Part shown: piece after piece, positions 11,401 to 20,278 of the stretch
How the letters are laid out: every line of letters starts with the position of its first letter
How positions within the stretch are numbered: position 1 is the stretch's first letter
NCBI GenBank assembly: GCA_000310025.1
Contig: FN649741.1
Coordinates: forward strand, 8,018,392-8,064,047
Reading direction: 5' to 3'
DNA: 45,656 nucleotides
Origin: Ectocarpus siliculosus
Taxonomy: Eukaryota; Sar; Phaeophyceae; Ectocarpales; Ectocarpaceae
The notes under the pieces: generated by a model
Seen by the model: only the letters and a program-made list of their open reading frames with translations
Told to the model about the DNA's origin: nothing
Databases searched by the model: none
Translations under genes and position numbers: made by a program

Positions 11401-14400
11401 AAGGCGACACTCTTCCGATCAACTCTCCATACGTGCTCCTGGTACCTTTTTGGCGCAAGGCGATTTGCTCTGACCAGTGTGTGTCCTAACCCCCAACCGT
11501 ACTGAGTCTATTATCGCGTTGTCCGTCTGTTCCAAGGCTAAATACGATGAGGCTGAACCCTTGTACGCGAGGGCGATTGAGATTGGACAGCAGACACTGG
11601 GACCCAGTCACCCTGACCTGGCCACGTGGCTCTACAATCTAGGGCAAATATTCAGCAATCAGGTATGACTGGGCCCATGATTGCCTTCAAAGGTAAAATG
11701 TAGATCGGTCGATAACTTGTGCTACCGAAGAAGAGAGCGCTCTCATGAACACTTTTGGTGAGTTATTCGAGCGATTTAGCGCTCGTTCTCTCTGCTCTCT
11801 TTGCCTACATCCTGAAGTTAATGACGTGTTACCGTGCGGCTGCCGAACTTGTTCGGTTGACTGGGCTTCTCACTGTTTGCTCGCAGGCCAAGTACGACCA
11901 GGCACAGCCACTGCTCGAACAGGCGTTATCCATCAGACAGAACGCGCTCGGCGCAGAGCACACAAACACCATCACATCTCTTGGAGGGATGGCCGACTTA
12001 TTCGTCAACCAAGGCCTCCTCGAGAAAGCGGCCCCAATTCTGGAGCAAGTTGTCCACGCCCGTGAACGTGTTCAAGGATGCGAACACCCAGACTTGGCTA
12101 CAGCACTCAACAACTGGGCGTCATTTTTGCAAGATCAGGTGGACGTTTTAGTGCTGCATGTGTAAATCTGTGTAATTTTCTTTCAAACCCAGACTTGCCG
12201 CGCTCTCGACTTCCATTGTGTTTGATACATTATTGTGTGTCAGAGGGGCCTTCATATGTCTGGGCGGTGTATCGCTTGATAGGCTAGAATAGATGGACGC
12301 GTGTCACGCAAAGCCTGCTCGCTGTCCAACCAACGCGCCTGACACTTGATCTTGGATATAACATACAGGGTGAATACGAGCAGGCATACCCATTGTATCA
12401 ACGGGCACTTGAGATAGATGAGAAGATCTTCGGCCCCGACAACCCCGAGGTCGCGACCAATCTCAACAATATTGCTACATTGCTGGAGAAGCAGGTGGGA
12501 TTTTGGAGGAATTTGTCGATCAGCTTGCGTAAGGGGGCGTCCTTCGTACGTTCCTTTTACTCCTGCCTTTTTTTTTTTGTAAACGTTTATGCTGAGAATG
12601 GCGCTCCCCGTTCTTCTGGCGTGCTGGTTCGCACTAGGCACCATGTACTATTTTTTTAGAGCTGTCGGCACGCACTGAACCTGAGACGAAGCAGAACATT
12701 TTAGGGAAAACGACACAACAGGGTATACCCTGGTCGAAAAGCGACACCCCTGGGTACACAGTCATTAACAGCAGTAAATGCATTCATATGATTGGTCAGC
12801 GCCCAATTTCACCCCGGTACGTCCGAAAAGGCGCAGGGTATACCCTGCTGTGTCTACTTTTCTCACCAACTGTACCCTGTTTTCGGAAGTGTACCCTGAC
12901 CTGACGGGAAATAAGACCCATTCATCAATCATTTCCCCCGCAGGAATCTTCCCAACTCCTTTTCCCCTCCAACCATGGGGTACCAAACGGCGAATCTTCC
13001 CACCCAATAACAACCATGGCAACGCGGCAGGAATGAGTTTCCGCCCCTGCCAAACAACACCAACCATCAACTCTTCCGCTCTAAATCAACAATGGCCGGG
13101 CACTACCCCAGCACAGCAGTTGTTCCGTTTGGAAACATGCACACGCGTACAATACCCCGTGCACCACTGCTTGCTGCAGTCTATATGCGACATGCACGGG
13201 TCACCTATGAAAGCGAGACCGATCCAGCATGGTTGACATGCATATATGACATGCATATATATATGCATGTATGGACACAGCACTACACGGGTAACGTTGG
13301 GCGCCGCCACTCCCTCCTGCCTGTGCCGTGTGTGCGTGGGTGTGTTGTCTGTTGTGTCTCAATTGCGATGTGTTTCTTGCTTGAACTACTACTACTGCTG
13401 TAACAGCAGCGGTCGCGCTTATATATTTTTTTACCAGCCGACCAAGCCGACCAACCAATCAATGTATGTAGTAAGAAGACGTCAGGCTTCAGCGGGATGA
13501 GCCGATGAAATACACCGCGAGCACAGGGAGGGTGGTTGAGTTGGACGACACAGCCCTGCTGCTAGAGTTGTTAGCACTCGCTACTCCTTCCATGATTGAT
13601 GTCAAGGGCGTGTCTGTGTGTGGTGTTGCTGCCTCTCTCCTCCGCCCGCTCAGCGCAGCGCCACACATCATGGGCACATACATGCATATATATGCATGTC
13701 AACCATGCTGGATCGGTCTCGCTTTCGTAGGTGACCCGTGCATGTCGCATATAGATAGACTGCAGCAAGCAGTGGTGCACGGGGTATTGTACACGTGTGT
13801 GCATGTTTCCAAACGGAACAACTGCTGTGCTGGGGTAGTGCCCGGCCATTGTTGATTTAGGGCGGAAGAGTTGATGGTTGGTGTTGTTTGGCAGGGGCGG
13901 AAACTCATTCCTGCCGCGTTGCCATGGTTGTTATTGGGTGGGAAGATTCGCCGTTTGGTACCCCATGGTTGGAGGGGAAAAGGAGTTGGGAAGATTCCTG
14001 CGGGGGAAATGATTGATGAATGGGTCTTATTTCCCGTCAGGTCAGGGTACACTTCCGAAAACAGGGTACAGTTGGTGAGAAAAGTAGACACAGCAGGGTA
14101 TACCCTGCGCCTTTTCGGACGTACCGGGGTGAAATTGGGCGCTGACCAATCATATGAATGCATTTACTGCTGTTAATGACTGTGTACCCAGGTGTGTCGC
14201 TTTTCGACCAGGGTATACCCTGTTGTGTCGTTTTCCCAACATTTTACCACCCACGGTCGTGACAGGGTAAGCAAATGAGCCTTTCCAAAGACAAGACCAA
14301 TTCATCCAAAAGTGTAGAGCAGTTGCAACGGAGAGTAAAGCAAAAACAAGGAAACTTGCATACGAAACCTACGCAAGCATTATCGTGTTACGATGGATCA

Positions 14401-15444
14401 AGATCGTCATCGTGCCGAGGAGTCGTACACTGAGGGCATTTGTTGGGGGGAACGCAAGATATCTTCTGTGTGTAAGTTCGCCATTGCGTGCATCCATCAT
14501 TTGATCACAAAATTTGTTGCCGTCCCCTGTTTCTCTTGATGTTGTGCAGGGGCGGTTTGCAGAGGCTGACGCACACTCTCTGAGAGGCATACAAATTGAC
14601 GAGAGAACTCTAGGCCCTGATCACCCGTTCCTCGCGAAGAGTCTAACAGTACGGGCGAGAATCATGAGGGGTCAGGTCAGACCGGCAGCACGTTTATCAT
14701 TTTTCTATGAAGTGTCGATGCTTCGCTGTAGATATCGGTAAGGGTGCAAATGTTGAGGTTGACACAACCGATCCGCAGAGGCGCTGCCTTCCGTCTGTAA
14801 AGAACCTTCGCATGTACAAGTTGAATTCCCGCTAGGTCACACGCTTCTATCTTGCACTGCGGTGTACTTTGGTGAAGCCTCCAGTGTGCCATGTTGGAAT
14901 CTCGGTGTTCCCGTGTCCGTTGAAGCTAGAGCCTCACCAGTGAATCCTCACCGATGTGATACTTCCGCATCCACGTGCCCCATCTGCGTCAGGTCAAATA
15001 CAACGAAGCAGAGAGTTTGATTGCTAGGGCGCTGGAGATCGGCAGTAGGGCCCTAGACTCCTCCCATCCCACCATGGTTACAATTTTGGGCGAACAAGAG
15101 GCGTTGCTGCGAGCACAGGTTAGTGCTTTGGAAGCGGCACGACCCACCTGTACGTGGAATTTACGAAGGACAATAGCAGCTCTGCTGGCCGTGTGACTAC
15201 ACGATTCGATTTCCTCAGATTTGGTGATTCTCATTGCTGTCGGTGAGATGGCAATAGCCCCGTCGGCGTGTCTTATGTTTTATCGCATTTTCAATAACCC
15301 ACAACTCTTGCTGGCCAGGGGAGGGCAACCGAGGGTGTCCAGCGTTTCGAGACGGCACCGGGAACAGCAACATCCAGGAGAGCCGAAAACACATCATTGG
15401 CAAACCCAACCCACCAAGAAGACACCCAGAGTTCTAGTGAGTGA
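4104..15444 (+). CDS. multi-exon gene: RelA/SpoT-like domain fused to kinesin-light-chain-type TPR repeats
   Basis: The exon model is 4104-4616, 5058-5408, 5526-5657, 6016-6141, 8044-8169, 9480-9605, 9755-9880, 9979-10104, 10520-10645, 11070-11195, 11537-11662, 11887-12138, 12369-12494, 14550-14675, 14993-15118 and 15319-15444, about 919 residues. Every junction is AG|...|GT and phase 0. The first two exons encode a RelA/SpoT-type nucleotidyltransferase fold. Exons 4-11 and 13-15 are each exactly 126 bases and encode one 42-residue TPR of the form GKYAEAE...LGPxHPxVA...NNRAxLLxxQ; exon 12 encodes two. TPRs form superhelical protein-binding scaffolds, so the protein is plausibly a cytosolic sensor or scaffold. 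The starting ATG is preceded directly by CAG, so a further 5' exon is possible. The last exon is uncertain. The fold assignment is by eye. Small-nucleotide synthesis is only a possibility. Confidence 0.75.
5526..5657 (+). CDS. exon 3: degenerate first TPR
   Basis: This phase-0 exon of 44 codons begins after CGCAG and ends at GAG|GTAGCG. With the GKYAEARDLQLQ end of exon 2 it completes a TPR-like unit ending LATALATRAALLKTE. The unit carries about 14 extra residues compared with the later 42-residue units. It marks the transition from catalytic-type domain to repeat array. Confidence 0.55.
6016..12494 (+). CDS. array of single-repeat TPR exons (units 1-11)
   Basis: Ten exons (6016, 8044, 9480, 9755, 9979, 10520, 11070, 11537, 11887 and 12369) each open with a GGC/GGA/GAC/GGG/GCT-type codon directly after AG, and most continue with AAG or GAG and TAC (G-K-Y). 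All end in CAG|GT. Nine are 126 bases; 11887-12138 is 252 bases. Core TPR positions are kept (small residue at 8, Leu/aromatic at 11, Ala at 20), with the kinesin-light-chain signature LGxxHPxVA. Introns vary from about 98 to about 1,900 bases. Position 24-30 residues differ between units, as expected if ligand-facing positions diversify. Confidence 0.75.
11887..12138 (+). CDS. double-length TPR exon (two 42-residue units)
   Basis: This exon is exactly 252 bases, two TPR units joined without an intron (first unit ends ADLFVNQ, second begins GLLEKAAP). Every other full repeat in the gene sits in its own 126-base exon, so this exon most simply reflects precise loss of one intron between two units. 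Acceptor is TCGCAG and donor is CAG|GTGGAC, both phase 0. Confidence 0.75.
12695..12703. repeat. left 9-bp target site duplication of the MULE
   Basis: AACATTTTA directly precedes the left terminus and matches 14238-14246 exactly. Confidence 0.85.
12704..14237. mobile_element. non-autonomous Mutator-like (MULE) element with long terminal inverted repeats
   Basis: The element is 1,534 bp. Its ends read GGGAAAACGACACAACAGGG inward from each side. The termini are about 560 bp long and about 99% identical (left 12704-13271, right about 13675-14237). Directly outside are identical 9-base target duplications, AACATTTTA at 12695-12703 and 14238-14246. Long termini with a 9-bp duplication are the classic Mutator superfamily signature. 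The termini contain repeated GGGTA / GGGTATACCC motifs that may bind transposase. The roughly 400-bp centre has no transposase ORF, so mobility would depend on an enzyme encoded elsewhere. The mirrored 101-codon ORFs in the two arms are products of the inverted repeat. Confidence 0.85.
14238..14246. repeat. right 9-bp target site duplication of the MULE
   Basis: AACATTTTA directly follows the right terminus and matches 12695-12703 exactly. Confidence 0.85.
14550..15118 (+). CDS. last two recognisable TPR exons, downstream of the inserted Mutator-like element
   Basis: Exons 14550-14675 (GRFAEADAHSL...LGPDHPFLAKSL) and 14993-15118 (VKYNEAESLIARALEIGS...) are both 126 bases, phase 0, with CAG|GTCAGA and CAG|GTTAGT donors. 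The second starts Val-Lys-Tyr rather than Gly-Lys-Tyr and has a diverged B helix, suggesting weaker constraint at the end of the array. They remain splice-compatible with exon 12369-12494 across the 2,055-base intron. Confidence 0.7.
15319..15444 (+). CDS. candidate terminal exon of the TPR gene
   Basis: After GGCCAG a phase-0 frame runs 41 codons to TGA at 15442-15444. The piece including the stop is 126 bases, the same length as the TPR exons. Its product is polar, Ser/Thr/Gln-rich and not TPR-like, ending in an acidic Ser-rich tail. A good GTGAGT donor also lies at 15436, so the exon could instead splice onward. Read-through into intron after 15118 is another alternative for the true C-terminus. 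Confidence 0.4.
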   Translation, partial: GRATEGVQRFETAPGTATSRRAENTSLANPTHQEDTQSSSE

Positions 15445-16623
15445 GCAAGTTACAAGCGAAGGGGGCAGATACCCACGTTGCATCAGATGTACGAATGACT
15501 TCGGGAGGACGACAGTAAACTAACGCGAGTTGGGCCACGTAGTCACACCGCAAGAACAAAACCGAAAAAAATCAGAAACATGAAATATATCTGTTCGTGG
15601 TGAGTTTGGATATTGTATTCACTCCGAGGATTGTATGTGTGTGGGGGGGTATGCTGTTGGGTCCAAGCGCGGGCCCCTCAAGAGAGAGCACGCACATGTT
15701 TTCGTTTGTTCTGGTGCTTCCTTTCTGTGTCTGGAAGTGTTTATAATCAAGAAGGGTTTATGTCATTATCGTCCGGTCCTGGGTTAGCATATTCCCCACA
15801 CTCGACTCCAAGGCCTCCGCGGGAAGGCGAAAAGGCGCCAACATGATTAGTCGGGTTTGGTATCCTACCGGTAGAGGGGTTGGTCGTACGTGATGGCGGA
15901 TTCGTGGTAAAAATGAAAGGGCAGCAGCTGCGGAAAGGGCAACAGCATCGGCTGAGAAATGGGTAGCGGCAATGAGTTGGAGGAAGCGATGGCAAGGATC
16001 GCGGAAATGGAGCGAAGAAGAGAGTTACGTTTGGGTACGGGGGAAGCTGGGAAGGCAGCTGGAAATATAGCCCGGTAGTTGCCCACTACAAATAGCCAAA
16101 TATCACCGGGCACATGTTTTCGAGTGGCAGGGTAAACGTAAGCCATGAGCTAAGCTCCTTTCAACCCAGATGTTGTGGGTCGTTTTTGGAACACGAGAAT
16201 GAAGGACAAAAAACCTTGACCGTGTGATGTTTCCAGAGCCTATGCTCGACGGTAATATAGAGCATATCGAGCCAACTCTCTGCCTCGAGCGAGTTCTCGG
16301 CACTCATGGTTCTGGCTTATTCAAATCAACGAGGTCTCCGCCACTTCTTTTAAGAAAACATGCTGCAGTAGGAAGTCACAGGGTTCGCCGTATTGCCTAC
16401 AATTCGTAGGCCCAAAGAGACCCAACCTCGAGGTCTAAGTGCAAATATGCAGACAATACAGTAGACCTGGATACAGCTCAATTGACATGAACAACGTAGC
16501 ACACTACAACTCGTGCTCTTTCGCGTGTAAAACATGCTTTTGTTCACCCAACGCATTGGGTTTTAGTTGCTATACATCGTTAACGTGCTAGTGTGAATCC
16601 CCTAAATATGTGACATGTTCCAG
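15445..16623. other. intergenic stretch with a possible decayed coiled-coil ORF
   Basis: No intact gene is seen. Between about 15905 and 16075 on the plus strand, two frames give charged heptad-like peptides (NERAAAAERATASAEKW, then ELEEAMARIAEMERRRELRL ending at a stop), as if one coiled-coil frame had been broken by a frameshift. I do not recognise the source. Confidence 0.25.
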
Positions 16624-16788
16624 GCGGAGGAGGATGCGGCCGAGTGGCTGATGGAGCACGGGGACCCTGCTAAGCCTGTAGTGAGCTTTATTGCTGGCTC
16701 CACGGCTCCCCCGGCGAGGCACATGGGGCATGCGGCCCCTAGGTTCTCAGGCGGCAAGGGCACGACTGCCCGTAAGCGGGGATTCTGA
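16624..16788 (+). pseudogene. captured exon of succinyl-CoA ligase alpha subunit (SucD/SUCLG1-like), truncated
   Basis: Directly after an intron-like acceptor (GTTCCAG) is a 54-codon frame ending in TGA. It matches the C-terminal part of the alpha subunit of succinyl-CoA synthetase, the TCA-cycle enzyme: [20 protein letters not shown], then [16 protein letters not shown] and SGGKGT. The family motif around the phosphorylated His is GHAGAII(S/A)GGKG; here His is kept but the following residues read APRF. The frame then ends early at TTARKRGF-stop, so the C-terminal region is missing. No other exon of the enzyme is seen nearby. It is probably a duplicated genomic fragment rather than a gene, though use as a 3' exon of the upstream TPR gene cannot be excluded (phase 0). 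Confidence 0.75.
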
Positions 16789-17931
16789 GCATTGGATGCC
16801 CCACTGTGCGACACACGTGGCATCTCAGTAAATCCGACAATGTTGGATGGGGCACTTGTAATCACACATGTAATGCCAAGACGACGCGATATGCATATCG
16901 GCGCGACAAGCGTGCCGCAACTGCGGTAGATCCATCCCAACGCACAATGCGGAATGTAGCAGGTGCAGAAGTACATGCGTGTCGCACGAGAAGGTGGACG
17001 ATTCCAGGAAACACCTTTGCCGCGGGTGACAGCGGTACGTACCTCTGCCGGTGAAATGGGGTAGTTTTTTTTTTTACATCAAATTGACTCAGCGCTCACA
17101 CACAGCATTTCTGCCTTTTAGGAGCGCTCCAATCCGTGGTCACACAGAAGGGTTCCTCTCCGTCCGTCCCTCCCTAGGCGTTTTGGCTACGATTGTTTAG
17201 GGACGACAGACGAATTTTCATTGTTGATTGATTTTGAGAAGAGCGGCAATAGCGCCAGAACATGCACACGAGACCTTCAAGACCAGTCGGAAGGCATCGG
17301 GAAAGCAGAAACAGTCAATTATCGCACAGGGCGGCAGTAGATGCTGCTCCGAACAGGCATGTCATGTGTGTACCTCCACACGCCTCCTTTATATCAAGAT
17401 TAACATTCACACCACGTCTGAATTCAAGCAAAAAACAACCACAACGGCAGGCGCTCAATGAGGTCGGTTTTGCATTAGGTTTTGTGCATTCTACAGCGGG
17501 GTGAGTGTTAGCGCGCTCAAATCACGCTTCTTTGGTGTGGTAATTCCGAGGGTCGTTGTAGCAGCGCCCAATCCCCGCAAATCTCCGCAAATTAGATCTA
17601 CTGCTTGTGCTCGCCGCCAATGACCCCAATCTCCTGAACTGCGGGTTGACTGTAGCTGATGCCACTAGCTACTGCTGTGACCCTCCGTTCAAAGGATAAC
17701 GGTCCGTGGCGATGAGCACAGCTGTGACAGATGTTGGTTTCCGGCGTAGACTACGGGCGACTTTCAGACACTGCTGCGACCTTCGATGTTTCAGCTCCAG
17801 TTGCAAACCTGAACGCGCCAGCACGCACGACGCCTCGTTATCTCTATTAATGACAGCAGTACATGTCATTGACGGGAAGGTTTCTGGGTTAGTCTTATAT
17901 ACTGGATAAAGCATGAAGAAAGGGGGCAGCC
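16789..17931. other. stretch without a supported gene
   Basis: Short ORFs on both strands lack domain features. A T-run lies at about 17067-17076. I see no repeat relationship to other parts of the window. Confidence 0.45.
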
Positions 17932-18345
17932 TTGGAAAGAGTTTGCTTGTTGCGATTTTTCAAACACTCACCCAGACGTACCCTCCGAGCACGACAAAAA
18001 AGACGGAACCACTTTTCATGCAGGGGGGATCGAGAAACAAGCGGTTGAAGCACCGCTGCCGCCCATTTCTCGCCCAAGACTTGGACGATTTCGCCGCCTC
18101 CGTTTGGGCTTGTATTGACCAAATTTCTCCGGTGAAAAGAGTTTGCTTATTGCGATTTTTCAAACACTCAGCCAGACGTACCCTCCGAGCACGACAAAAA
18201 AGACGGAACCACTTTTCATGCAAGGGGGCTCGAGTAACAAGCGGTTGAAGCACCGCTGCCTGCCGCCCGTTTCTTCCCCAACACTTACTTGGACGATGTC
18301 GCCGACTCCGTTTGGGCTTGCATTGACCAAATTTCGCCACTTTAA
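17932..18345. repeat. two-copy tandem duplication, unit about 200 bp
   Basis: The segment starting near 17932 (GGAAAGAGTTTGCTTGTTGCG) recurs at about 18132 (GTGAAAAGAGTTTGCTTATTGCG) and continues collinearly through the shared landmarks CCAGACGTACCCTCCGAGC and GCGGTTGAAGCACCGCTGCC to a common TGACCAAATTTC end. The copies differ by a few substitutions and short insertions, so this is a fairly recent duplication. Read on the minus strand both copies give related peptides (WFRLFCRARRVRL), but no full gene is evident. Confidence 0.8.
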
Positions 18346-18615
18346 CCCATTTTGTGACTAACCCCACTCTGGGGTGAGGATAGCAGTGAGGTTACTCTTC
18401 CTAGCTCTACAGTTTTGGTGTTCTGAGCGCTGCCGACCAAGGGCTACCGCGCGAATAGATCGCGTGCGCGCGTGCTCGCGCCGTGCGGAGACACATGCAG
18501 CAGAGTCCCTCCGTGAAAAAAACACACGCGGGAGTTCCACATGATGAGCAGCCCCGCGACACGAGGGCAGACCTGCCTCTCGCGCGCAAACACCAAAAGG
18601 CGGGCAAGAGGCGCG

Positions 18616-18750
18616 ATGAGGACCCAATTTTTGACGCTACTGCTTGTATTGTTCCGTTTGTCCACCATGGCTGCTGCTGTGGCAGATAGCGAATGGGTTT
18701 TGTGCGATGGTGCCTTGACACGCACCGAGCTTCAACACAGCCTGCCGTGA
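18616..18750 (+). CDS. possible short secreted peptide or signal-peptide exon
   Basis: From an ATG at 18616 a 44-codon frame begins MRTQFLTLLLVLFRLSTMAA, a basic residue followed by a hydrophobic stretch with small residues after it (AAAVADSEW), resembling a signal peptide. It ends at TGA 18748-18750. It might be a small secreted protein, a first exon or chance; there is no other support. Confidence 0.2.
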   Translation: MRTQFLTLLLVLFRLSTMAAAVADSEWVLCDGALTRTELQHSLP

Positions 18751-18771
18751 GAGGCCGTGCCGCGTTCGAGT

Positions 18772-18965
18772 GTGCACACCTGTAGCCATTCGGCTACCTT
18801 GCCAGGGTGGGGAGATTTCACCCTGTCAAGGTCACCCTGGAAGACTACGCTGCAGGCTTGACCCAATGGCAGGGTGGGTACCCTGCCAGGGTACTGATCC
18901 CACACCCTGTACGTACCCTGCCACTCAGGGACCCTGGCGGGGTGCAAACCCTGGGAAAACACTCT
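18772..18965. repeat. CAGGGT/ACCCTG-rich repeat block, copy 1
   Basis: A 26-base landmark at 18772-18797 (CCTGTAGCCATTCGGCTAC at its core) is followed by a block with about ten CAGGGT or ACCCTG motifs, several as GGGTACCCTG palindromes. The same landmark and a similar CAGGGT-rich block occur in reverse orientation at 41758-41905, so this is an interspersed repeat family. Similar GGGTA motifs occur in the MULE termini at 12704 and 14237. Confidence 0.6.
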
Positions 18966-19519
18966 GGAGGCCGTGTCAGCCAAGTGGTATTGACGGGGCC
19001 GAAAAATTGGATATTTTCCTTTCGATATTTGTTTGGTTATTTTCTCTTTGTATTTTTTGTTTCATTTGTCTTTTTTTTAGTTTTTCCCTTGTCGTCCCTT
19101 GCAGCAGCATGTACTGTAGTGCTCCTAGACGTACAAACACGCTCAAGCTCATCCACGCCATATATGTCGCCTTTTGACACCCCCCCGCCCCCCGCCCTGA
19201 TCTGCGCCTTTCCTTGCTTCCCCCTCCCTTCGCAACATACATGTACAACTCCGGCGCGTCAATTCCATCAACAAACAACGTACCGCATGATACTGCTACT
19301 ATGAGGGGACCTCAAGGCACCCTATATATACCTCCCCTACAGGGTACATGATGACGTCACCGATTGCACGTACAGAGGCCGAACGCTGCACGCAATATAT
19401 AATGCTTCTTCGACATAACACGAACGAACACGCTCCATGTGCCCAGCATAGCCAGCTGGCAATGAATGCCAAACCCTCTCCCCCAAATTATCTGATTCCA
19501 TCGTAAAAAGATAAAAATA
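18966..19519. other. intergenic stretch with promoter-like motifs
   Basis: No gene is supported. CCTATATATACC (about 19319-19330) resembles a TATA element, and GATGACGTCACC near 19349 contains the palindrome TGACGTCA, a bZIP-type site. No transcript can be assigned to them. Confidence 0.25.
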
Positions 19520-19930
19520 TATAAAACTGCGACGAAGAATTATTCTTTCGATGGAACAATTAAAAACCAACGCGATGAAGTTCTCTCGATGGAAAAAAAT
19601 TAAAAACAAAAGAAGTTGAAGGACTCTTTGAGTAACTTACCACCCAAGAAAAACTGCCACGATGAATTTTCTCTCGATGGAATAAAGTAAAAAAAAAGTT
19701 GAAGGACTCTTAAGTAACTTACCACCGCGATGAATTTTCTCTTGATGGAATAAATTAAAACAAAAAAAAAATCGAAGTACTCTGAGTAACTTACACCCAA
19801 TAAACACTGCCACGATGAATATTCTCTTGAGATGGAATACCCTGAAAACCAAAAAAAAATAGAGGTACTTTGTGAGAAACTACAACATCGGGAACAACCG
19901 CCCCGAAGACTTTTTCCTTCGATGGACCAT
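19520..19930. repeat. AT-rich imperfect tandem array, unit about 70-95 bp
   Basis: Five or so units share the order GATGAA-TTTTCTCT(C/T)GATGGAATAAA, an A-rich run, GTTGAAGGACTCT or a variant, then AGTAACTTACCACC. Clear examples start near 19573, 19660, 19730 and 19814. Units differ mainly in the length of the A-run. It may be a minisatellite derived from a small element. Confidence 0.6.
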
Positions 19931-20278
19931 GCATGAGATACGGAAATATCAAGACGCGAGGCTCGAGCCATAGCAATCTCGATGCAGCGACGACAGCTAC
20001 CCACGTGCACCACTCCCATCACGCTAATGTAATTATCCATCCAACCCCCCGGCCACAAAAACATGACTTGTCAACTTCTCGTTTAATAACGTGTACCAGT
20101 GGTAAGGTTTATGAAACACGGATTCGTAGCTCACAGTCGGCCCACGCCAACACCTCCCGCAAATAGTGGAGGTTTCAAGACAAGATGGATGCACCGATGC
20201 TATTCGAGATGCACTCTCCATGGGCACCTGCCATATACCATCAACACGGCCATGGCCCCGCCCCTCGCACGCAAAACA

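Noticed and set aside
12765-14176. Two identical 101-codon ORFs and paired ~150-codon ORFs in opposite orientation
   Set aside because: They are mirror images created by the MULE's inverted termini and lack transposase features.
12660-14270. The large palindrome as a possible CRISPR-like, origin or assembly fold-back structure
   Set aside because: The exact 9-bp duplication outside both ends and the unique central segment identify a transposon.
4104-15444. NB-ARC or kinesin motor domain in the TPR gene
   Set aside because: No P-loop (GxxxxGKS/T) or motor motif is visible in any exon; the N-terminal motifs match RelA/SpoT instead.
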